From DASQVO01 sp035640715 (GTDB lineage Bacteria > Actinomycetota > Actinomycetes > Streptosporangiales > Streptosporangiaceae), in the NCBI GenBank assembly GCA_035640715.1, contig DASQVO010000411.1, forward strand, positions 1-8,626: 8,626 bases of DNA. The letters are read 5' to 3'. Below, piece after piece: positions 3,775 through 8,626 of the stretch. Each line of letters starts with the position of its first letter. Position 1 is the first letter of the stretch. The notes beneath the pieces were generated by a model. That model was not told where the DNA came from. It saw nothing but the letters and a program-made list of their open reading frames with translations, and ran no database searches. The position numbers and the translations under genes are program-made.

Positions 3775-5925
3775 GTGACTATTAACCAGGCTGAATCCGG
3801 CTCGCCGGTCATCGGCCAGCGCCGGCTGCTGGTGATCATCGGGGCCTTGCTGCTCGGAATGCTGCTCGCCGCGCTGGACCAGACCATCGTGGCCACCGCA
3901 CTGCCGACGATCGCCGGCGACCTGCACGGCCTCTCCCACCTGTCGTGGGTGGTGACCGCCTACCTCCTGGCCTCCACCGCCTCGACGCCGTTGTGGGGGA
4001 AGCTCGGCGACCTGTACGGCCGCAAGATCTTCTTCCAGGCCTCGATCGTCATTTTCATAGCCGGCTCCGCCCTGTCCGGGCTGAGCACCACAATGCTGGA
4101 ACTGATCGTCTTCCGGGCGCTGCAGGGCATCGGCGGCGGCGGTCTCATGATCGGCGCCCAGACGATCGTCGGTGATGTCGTCGCGCCCCGCGACCGGGGC
4201 AAATACCAGGGGATCTTCGGCGCCGTCTTCGGCGTGACCAGCGTGATAGGCCCACTGATCGGGGGCTTCTTCGTCGACAACCTGTCGTGGCGGTGGGTGT
4301 TCTACATCAACCTGCCGGTGGGCGCGGTCGCTCTGATCGTGACCACGGTGGTCCTGCCGGCCACGTCAAACCGGGTCCGCCACGTCATCGATTACCTGGG
4401 CACCGTCCTGGTGGCCGGCGCTGCCACGGCCCTAGTCCTGATGACCACCCTGGGCGGTACCACCTACAGCTGGGGCTCGGCACCGATCATCGTCCTGGCC
4501 GTCGCCAGCGCCGTCCTGGTGGCCGCGTTCATCGTGGCTGAGCGCCGCGCCCCCGAGCCCGTGCTGCCGTTGCGGCTGTTCACCTACCGGGTGTTCACGG
4601 TCAGCAGTGCCATCGGCTTCGTCGTCGGCTTCGCCATGTTCGGCGCGATCACCTATCTCCCGCAGTACATGCAGGTCGTCAAGGGCACCAGCCCGACCGG
4701 CTCAGGTCTCCAGCTGCTGCCGCTGATGGCGGGCCTGCTGCTGACCTCGACAGTCTCCGGCATGCTCATCAGCCGGTGGGGCCGCTACAAGATCTTCCCC
4801 ATCGCCGGAACCGCGATCATGACCGTGGGCATGTACCTGCTGTCCCATCTCGGCGTCGGCACCGGAACCCTGGCCAGGTCCGTGTACATGTTCGTCCTCG
4901 GGGTCGGGATCGGCGCCGTGATGCAGGTGCTGGTCATCGCCGTGCAGAACGTGGTGCCCTACAGCGATCTCGGCGCCGCCACGTCCGGCGCCACATTCTT
5001 CCGCTCCATCGGCGGATCGTTCGGCACCGCTGTCTTCGGCGCCATCTTCAGCAGCCAGCTCACCGGCAACCTGGCCCGGTACCTGGCCGGCACGCCCGTC
5101 CCGGCCGGGTTCAACGCATCGGCCGGGGCGAGCCCCGCGGCCCTGGCCAAGCTGCCACCTGCAGTCCACACCGGCTTCATCCAGGCCTACGCCGCCTCCC
5201 TGCACACGGTCTTTCTCGTCGCCACGCCCATTTCCGCGGCGGCATTCGCCCTGAGCTGGCTGCTCAAGGAGGTTCCGCTGCGCCGGACCAGCACCGCGAC
5301 CAACCCTGCGGACACGTTGGCCCCCACGGCCATGCCGTCCACCCACACCTCGCTGGATGAGATCGGCCGGGCTCTCAGCGTCCTGGCCAGCGGGCAGGCC
5401 CGTGAGCACGCCTACCAGCGTCTGACCGCCCGTGCCGGGCTCGACCTCGACCCGGTTAGCTGCTGGATGCTGCTCCGCATCCACGACCACCCAGACGATG
5501 ACCTCGACGCGTGGGCCCGTCGGCTGCACGTGCCGGCCGCCACGATCCAGCGGCTCGTGGGCGCGCTGGCCGAGCGGGGCCTGGTCACCGCCAACGGCGC
5601 CCGTACGGACGCGGTCTCCGCCCTGGGCCCGGCGCTAGACGCACCGCCCGATGCGGTCCCGGGCGCGGCATCCGACGTGGCCCGGCGTGCGGCACCCGAT
5701 GCGGCCCAGACCGGGGCCGTTCACCTCACCAGCCGCGGCGAAGCCGCCGCCACCAGCCTGGTCACCGCCAGGCGCAACGCCCTAGCCGAACTCGTGAAGG
5801 ACTGGGACCCCGAACACCACGCCGAGCTCGCGCAGCTCCTCACCTGCCTCGCCCAGCATCTGGCGGATGAGCCGGCCCCGCGGCATGATCCACGGCGCCC
5901 CGCTGAGCCTTTCGCGGGCGGATAG
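3775..5925 (+). CDS. DHA2-type MFS drug exporter with C-terminal MarR-like winged-helix domain (fusion)
   Basis: This 716-residue protein starts at GTG, with GGAGGA (3764-3769) 5 nt upstream. Residues 1-500 form a proton-coupled exporter of the 14-helix DHA2 family: LDQTIVATALPTI at 34-46, motif A GKLGDLYGRK (75-84), RALQGIGGGG (114-123), GPLIGG (159-164), and about 14 hydrophobic segments, the last near 473-496. Family substrates are drugs, dyes or antibiotics; this one's is unknown. After a linker (500-525), residues 526-700 look like a MarR domain: an N-terminal helix, DLDPVSCWMLLRI, a recognition-helix-like PAATIQRLVGALAERGLV (587-604), then VHLTSRGEAA and two C-terminal helices. The wing position (605-648) carries an Asp/Ala/Pro-rich insertion. 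The usual family length is about 480-550, so the tail is a real extension. A membrane-tethered sensor of exporter substrate is one inference. The CDF gene follows after 84 nt. Confidence 0.88.
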   Translation: MTINQAESGSPVIGQRRLLVIIGALLLGMLLAALDQTIVATALPTIAGDLHGLSHLSWVVTAYLLASTASTPLWGKLGDLYGRKIFFQASIVIFIAGSALSGLSTTMLELIVFRALQGIGGGGLMIGAQTIVGDVVAPRDRGKYQGIFGAVFGVTSVIGPLIGGFFVDNLSWRWVFYINLPVGAVALIVTTVVLPATSNRVRHVIDYLGTVLVAGAATALVLMTTLGGTTYSWGSAPIIVLAVASAVLVAAFIVAERRAPEPVLPLRLFTYRVFTVSSAIGFVVGFAMFGAITYLPQYMQVVKGTSPTGSGLQLLPLMAGLLLTSTVSGMLISRWGRYKIFPIAGTAIMTVGMYLLSHLGVGTGTLARSVYMFVLGVGIGAVMQVLVIAVQNVVPYSDLGAATSGATFFRSIGGSFGTAVFGAIFSSQLTGNLARYLAGTPVPAGFNASAGASPAALAKLPPAVHTGFIQAYAASLHTVFLVATPISAAAFALSWLLKEVPLRRTSTATNPADTLAPTAMPSTHTSLDEIGRALSVLASGQAREHAYQRLTARAGLDLDPVSCWMLLRIHDHPDDDLDAWARRLHVPAATIQRLVGALAERGLVTANGARTDAVSALGPALDAPPDAVPGAASDVARRAAPDAAQTGAVHLTSRGEAAATSLVTARRNALAELVKDWDPEHHAELAQLLTCLAQHLADEPAPRHDPRRPAEPFAGG
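5638..5706 (+). repeat. Degenerate Asp/Ala/Pro repeat inserted in the MarR-like wing
   Basis: The coding sequence for residues 622-644 contains related units of about 18 bp, such as CACCGCCCGATGCGGTC and GCGGCACCCGATGCGGCC, giving D-A-P-P-D-A-V, A-S-D-V-A and A-P-D-A-A. It lies where a MarR beta-wing would be. The repeats suggest local expansion. Confidence 0.5.
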
Positions 5926-5941
5926 CGCATACTGCGGCATT

Positions 5942-5983
5942 GTTGCAGTCGCGATCGGGTCGCTGTTGTCGATGTGCTGCAAC
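5942..5983. repeat. Inverted repeat GTTGCAG-N28-CTGCAAC before the CDF gene
   Basis: GTTGCAG (5942-5948) and CTGCAAC (5977-5983) are exact reverse complements. Between them GCGA-TCGGG-TCGC can form a small inner stem. It lies in the 84-bp gap between the MFS and CDF genes and could be an mRNA structure or a metal-regulator operator. No known metal-repressor consensus was recognised. Confidence 0.3.
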
Positions 5984-6009
5984 CGGCCTTTTCAGGCAGC
6001 CTGGGAACC

Positions 6010-7095
6010 ATGAGCCAGCCGCATCATGACCCGAGCGGCCACGGCCACGGCCACGGCCACGGCCACGGCCACGGAAGTGACCATAGCCATGCCCGCAAGC
6101 AGGGAATGATGAGCCGTATCCGGCATGTCTTGCGACCGCATTCCCACGAGGCTGCCGACAAGGTGGACGCGGCCATGGAGGCCAGCGCCGAGGGTATGCG
6201 CGCGCTATGGATCTCCTTGTCGGTGCTGGGCGCCTCGGCGCTGATCCAGGCTGGCGTGGTGGCGATCTCGGGTTCGGTAGCGCTGCTGGGCGACACGCTG
6301 CACAACGCTGCCGACGCGCTTACCGCGGTGCCGCTGGGAATCGCATTCATCGCGGGCAGGCGGCCGTCAACCCGCCGCTACACCTACGGCTACGGGCGGG
6401 CGGAGGACCTGGCCGGGGTGGTGGTCGTGCTCGTCATCGCGGTGTCCTCAGCGCTGGCGGCCTATGCGGCGGCGAGCCGGCTGGCGCACCCGCGCCCGGT
6501 ATCCAGCCCGATGGCGGTGGCCATTGCCGCGGTGATCGGGTTCGCGGGCAACGAGCTGGTCGCCCGGTACCGCATCGGTGTCGGCCGCAGGATCGGCTCG
6601 GCGGCGCTGGTAGCCGATGGCCTGCATGCACGCACCGACGGGTTCACCTCCCTGGCGGTCCTCCTCGGCGTCGGCGGGGCCGCGCTGGGCTGGGCCTGGG
6701 CCGACCCGGTCGTCGGCCTGCTCATCACCGTGGCCGTCCTGGCCGTCCTCCGCCAGGCCGCGCGGGAGATCTACCGGCGCCTGATGGACGCCGTCGACCC
6801 CGCCCTGGTCGGCCAGGCCGAGCAGACCTTGCGCGCCACGCCCGGCGTGCTGGGAGTGGGCCAGGTCCGGATGCGGTGGATCGGCCATCAGCTCCGTGCC
6901 GAATGCGAGGTCATCGTCGATGCCGGTGCCAGCGTGATCGAGGCTCACCAGGTGGCGGTCAGCGCCGAACATGATCTCCTGCACGCGCTGCCGCGCCTGG
7001 CCGCCGCACTCGTGCATGCCGATCCCCAGCCCCGTGACGGCGCCGACCACCATGCAGCGCTGGCACCACACCGGGACCGAATGCCAGCGGCCTAG
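6010..7095 (+). CDS. Cation diffusion facilitator (CDF) divalent metal exporter
   Basis: This 361-residue inner-membrane protein is predicted to export Zn2+, Co2+ or a similar ion in exchange for protons. I chose ATG at 6010 because the His-rich tail follows directly; a GTG at 5974 in the same frame would add 12 residues but has no clear ribosome binding site, and GGGA before 6010 is also weak. In order: a Gly-His tract and DHSH (10-28); a second HSH near 45-47; six hydrophobic segments at about 63-87, 89-116, 134-156, 166-187, 200-226 and 230-250; then a cytoplasmic domain to about 340. The metal site shows HxxxD in helix 2 (His98, Asp102) and helix 5 (His206, Asp210), the pattern of Zn-type CDF proteins. 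YTYGYGRAEDLAG (125-137) is characteristic of the family. It may be co-transcribed with the MFS-MarR gene. Confidence 0.9.
   Translation: MSQPHHDPSGHGHGHGHGHGHGSDHSHARKQGMMSRIRHVLRPHSHEAADKVDAAMEASAEGMRALWISLSVLGASALIQAGVVAISGSVALLGDTLHNAADALTAVPLGIAFIAGRRPSTRRYTYGYGRAEDLAGVVVVLVIAVSSALAAYAAASRLAHPRPVSSPMAVAIAAVIGFAGNELVARYRIGVGRRIGSAALVADGLHARTDGFTSLAVLLGVGGAALGWAWADPVVGLLITVAVLAVLRQAAREIYRRLMDAVDPALVGQAEQTLRATPGVLGVGQVRMRWIGHQLRAECEVIVDAGASVIEAHQVAVSAEHDLLHALPRLAAALVHADPQPRDGADHHAALAPHRDRMPAA
6037..6072 (+). repeat. Six perfect GGCCAC hexanucleotide repeats encoding (Gly-His)6
   Basis: Six uninterrupted GGCCAC units lie in frame from residue 10 of the CDF protein; each encodes Gly-His. The array is a short microsatellite whose length could change by slippage without breaking the frame. 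Such a His-rich tail is a likely cytoplasmic metal-binding segment. Confidence 0.95.
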
Positions 7096-7103
7096 CCGGC
7101 GCC

Positions 7104-7412
7104 GTGCCCGCCCGGTCCGCCACAGGCCCGGCAGCAGCCTGCTCCCAGGTGCGGCAGATGATGAGCCGCCAGGTCACCCGGCAGCGGCTGGCACTGGGCT
7201 TCCCGCGCAGCGGCATCCAGATCGCCGCCAAGAGCGGCAGCCTCCTCGGCGTGATCCGCAACGAGATCGGCGTTATCACGATGCCGGACGGACAGCGCTA
7301 TGCTGCCGCCGTCTTCACCCGCGCGGACCGGCCGTGGGACAACGAGCACGAGATCAACGCCGCCATCGGGACTGCCACAGCCCGGGCAGTCGGATGCCTT
7401 CGCCGCCGCTGA
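7104..7412 (+). pseudogene. C-terminal fragment of a class A beta-lactamase
   Basis: The frame from GTG 7104 encodes 102 residues. From about residue 11 it matches the end of class A serine beta-lactamases: Q-V-R-Q-M-M, R-L-A-L-G-F-P, the K-S-G triad (43-45, the KTG-motif position), RNEIGVITMPDG (52-63), RYAAAVFTRA (65-74) and the terminal helix INAAIGTATARAV (84-96). The family is about 270-300 residues; the SxxK nucleophile motif, the SDN loop and the omega-loop Glu are all absent. The sequence before it is the CDF gene, whose stop is 8 nt away. It is therefore a remnant without enzymatic function, unless a short protein is made by coupling to the CDF gene. A hairpin terminator follows 22 nt after its stop. 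Confidence 0.75.
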
Positions 7413-7434
7413 CACGCGGCCCACGACACCACTG

Positions 7435-7460
7435 CCCCACCCCGGAGTGCCGGGGTGGGG
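7435..7460 (+). terminator. Strong hairpin terminator after the efflux genes and beta-lactamase remnant
   Basis: CCCCACCCCGG (7435-7445), loop AGTG, and CCGGGGTGGGG (7450-7460) form a perfect 11-bp GC-rich stem. No T-run follows. It probably ends the plus-strand transcript from the MFS/CDF genes, and could also act on minus-strand transcripts from the recombinase remnant. Confidence 0.75.
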
Positions 7461-7508
7461 ACACGGTCCAGCAACCTGACAAGGTTTACAAGCATCACCG
7501 GAGGGTGG

Positions 7509-7639
7509 CTAGCGGCGGCTGGCCTGGTAGGCGTTGTCGAGGGCGGTACGGGCGCGGTCGAAGGAGGAGGGGACAAGGCCTAGATCTGGTGGGTAACCTC
7601 TATGCTCTTGTGGCCGAGCCAGCAGGATACCTCGGTGAC
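7509..7639 (-). pseudogene. Remnant of a tyrosine recombinase (phage-type integrase) C-terminus, frameshifted
   Basis: Reading down from 7639 the minus strand gives V-T-E-V-S-C-W-L-G-H-K-S-I-E-V-T-H-Q-I and then TAG (7582-7580). In another frame it continues G-L-V-P-S-S-F-D-R-A-R-T-A-L-D-N-A-Y-Q to a stop at 7511-7509. Joined, this is the end of an actinobacterial integrase, where WLGHKSI-x-x-T-x-x-x-Y-G-H-L-V-P-S-S is characteristic. The expected codons Tyr-Gly-His-Leu appear as TA-GGC-C-TT, consistent with loss of about 4 nt, which removes the catalytic Tyr. No clear homology was seen upstream of 7639, so the Arg and most of the catalytic domain are gone. It marks a former integrated element; no att site or tRNA was found beside it. 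Confidence 0.7.
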
Positions 7640-7774
7640 TGGGTCCGGAAACGACGGGAAATAACCGGCACCAATCGGACAATCGGGACACGAGAACGGG
7701 CCGCCCGGCTCGCCAGCCAGATGGCCCGATCAACGCGCAACCCATCCGAGAAACTGCAGGCCAGCGCCCCGAAA
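7640..7774. other. Short gap between recombinase remnant and acyl-CoA dehydrogenase; nothing recognised
   Basis: No coding sequence or strong hairpin is visible. CGGGCC and GGCCCG form a 6-bp inverted repeat with about 20 nt between, near 7696-7727, which might weakly end the acyl-CoA dehydrogenase transcript. Confidence 0.4.
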
Positions 7775-8626
7775 TCAACCCTTCAGTAGCTGCCGGGCCA
7801 TCACCATGCGCTGGATCTGGTTGGTGCCCTCGTAGATCTGGGTAATCTTGGCGTCGCGCATCATGCGCTCCACCGGGTAGTCGCTGACGTATCCGTATCC
7901 GCCGAGCAGCTGGACCGCGTCGGTGGTGACCTTCATGGCCACGTCCGAAGCGAAGCACTTGCACGCCGAGGAGAAGAACGTCAGGTCCGCCTCGGTGCCG
8001 CCTTCCATGACACGCTCGGACTTCGCCGCCGCGGCGTAGGTGAGCTGCCGCGCCGCCTCGACCTGCATCGCCATGTCGGCGAGCATGAACTGCACGCCCT
8101 GGAACTCAGCGATCGCCTGGCCGAACTGCTTGCGCTCCTTGACGTACCCCGTCGCGTAGTCAAGGGCGCCCTGCGCGATGCCGAGCGCCTGTGCCGCGAT
8201 CGTGATGCGGGTATGGTCGAGGGTGCGCAGCGCGATCCTGAATCCCGCGCCCTCCTCCCCGATCAGCCGGTCCGCGGGGATGGCGCAGTTGTCGAAGTAG
8301 AGCTCTCGGGTGGGCGAGCCCTTGATGCCAAGCTTGTGCTCGGGCGCGCCGAACGAGAACCCGGGGTCACCGGACTCCACGACGAACGCGGAGATGCCGC
8401 TGGCTCCGCTGGCCGGGTCGGTCACCGCCATCACCGTGTAGTACTTCGACACCCCGGCATTGGTGATCCAGCGCTTGACCCCGTTCAGCACATACTGATC
8501 GCCGTCACGCACGGCACGCGTCCGCATCGCCGCGGCGTCGGAGCCCGCCTCCGGCTCGGACAGCGCATAGGAGAACATCGCCTCCCCCCGCGCCACCGGC
8601 GGCAGGTACCGTTGCTTCAGCTCCTC
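7775..8626 (-). CDS. Acyl-CoA dehydrogenase, C-terminal 283 residues (5' end outside window)
   Basis: This flavoenzyme performs the FAD-dependent alpha,beta-dehydrogenation of acyl-CoA thioesters in fatty acid or branched-chain amino acid catabolism and passes electrons to ETF. The frame is open to the right edge; roughly the first 100 residues of a ~385-residue family protein are missing. From the first codon visible: ALSEPEAGSDAA (21-32) and NGVKRWITNAG (48-58) of the FAD-binding middle domain; RKQFGQAIAEFQ (165-176), GGYGY (242-246) and IYEGTNQIQR (264-273) of the C-terminal helical domain. Glu266 in that last motif is at the catalytic base position of short/medium-chain acyl-CoA dehydrogenases. 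It ends in TGA at 7777-7775. The family is certain; chain-length preference is not readable here. It converges with the plus-strand efflux genes across the decayed region. Confidence 0.92.
   Translation of the reverse strand, partial: EELKQRYLPPVARGEAMFSYALSEPEAGSDAAAMRTRAVRDGDQYVLNGVKRWITNAGVSKYYTVMAVTDPASGASGISAFVVESGDPGFSFGAPEHKLGIKGSPTRELYFDNCAIPADRLIGEEGAGFRIALRTLDHTRITIAAQALGIAQGALDYATGYVKERKQFGQAIAEFQGVQFMLADMAMQVEAARQLTYAAAAKSERVMEGGTEADLTFFSSACKCFASDVAMKVTTDAVQLLGGYGYVSDYPVERMMRDAKITQIYEGTNQIQRMVMARQLLKG

Noticed and set aside
3770..3778. Two-codon frame ATG-CCG-TGA overlapping the GTG start of the MFS gene
   Set aside because: Its ATG touches the Shine-Dalgarno with no usable spacing, so translation from it is unlikely; the GTG at 3775 has proper 5-nt spacing.
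4702..5529. Long open frame on the minus strand opposite the MFS gene
   Set aside because: It is an antisense shadow of a high-GC gene; its translation is Gly/Arg/His-rich with no recognisable motif, while the plus strand encodes clear MFS signatures.
7509..7964. Uninterrupted minus-strand frame of 151 codons read as one gene
   Set aside because: Only its last ~23 codons resemble integrase; the rest is antiparallel-neutral sequence and the out-of-frame 3' end of the acyl-CoA dehydrogenase gene, so it is not one real gene.
1..8626. tRNA, rRNA, CRISPR array or intact insertion sequence
   Set aside because: No regularly spaced repeat-spacer pattern, tRNA cloverleaf or T-loop motif, rRNA signature or transposase with terminal inverted repeats was found by eye on either strand.

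Overview
The window is GC-rich DNA with strong G/C preference at codon third positions. Alanine/arginine/proline-rich proteins, GTG and TTG starts and the families present all point to a filamentous-type actinomycete (Actinomycetota). A Streptosporangiales-like host is plausible, but the sequence alone does not settle the genus.

Layout: (1) 1-1005 (+) is the 3' part of a membrane-anchored protein that resembles the juxtamembrane linker, single membrane helix and extracellular sensor of an actinobacterial Ser/Thr protein kinase; its 5' end is probably outside the window. A 17-bp perfect hairpin (1040-1078) separates it from a convergent gene. (2) 1094-3212 (-) holds two tandem paralogous secreted muralytic-type proteins with near-identical SLT/lysozyme-like C-terminal domains but unrelated linkers (Ala/Lys-rich versus Gly/Ser). 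Both appear to start at TTG, with a Shine-Dalgarno exactly 5 nt away and the same TTGTCACG start context. Each has a CRP-like palindrome about 220-250 nt upstream, followed by a structured leader. This resembles the known control of rpfA-type cell wall hydrolases by Crp and a c-di-AMP riboswitch, though no riboswitch could be confirmed by eye. (3) 3775-7095 (+) holds a DHA2-type 14-helix MFS exporter fused to a C-terminal MarR-like winged-helix domain, then a cation diffusion facilitator (CDF) metal exporter with a repeat-encoded Gly-His tail. (4) 7104-7639 is decayed DNA: the C-terminal third of a class A beta-lactamase directly behind the CDF gene, a strong hairpin terminator, then, on the minus strand, the last ~43 codons of a tyrosine recombinase with a small deletion exactly at its catalytic-tyrosine codon. 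(5) 7775-8626 (-) is the C-terminal part of an acyl-CoA dehydrogenase running off the right edge.

How they fit: the two hydrolase-like genes look like a co-regulated cell wall remodelling pair under cAMP-receptor-type control. The MFS-MarR and CDF genes may be co-transcribed as an efflux module (84-nt gap, no clear terminator). The beta-lactamase and integrase remnants suggest an old integrated element or rearrangement between the efflux genes and the conserved metabolic gene. No tRNA, rRNA, CRISPR array or intact transposase was seen.
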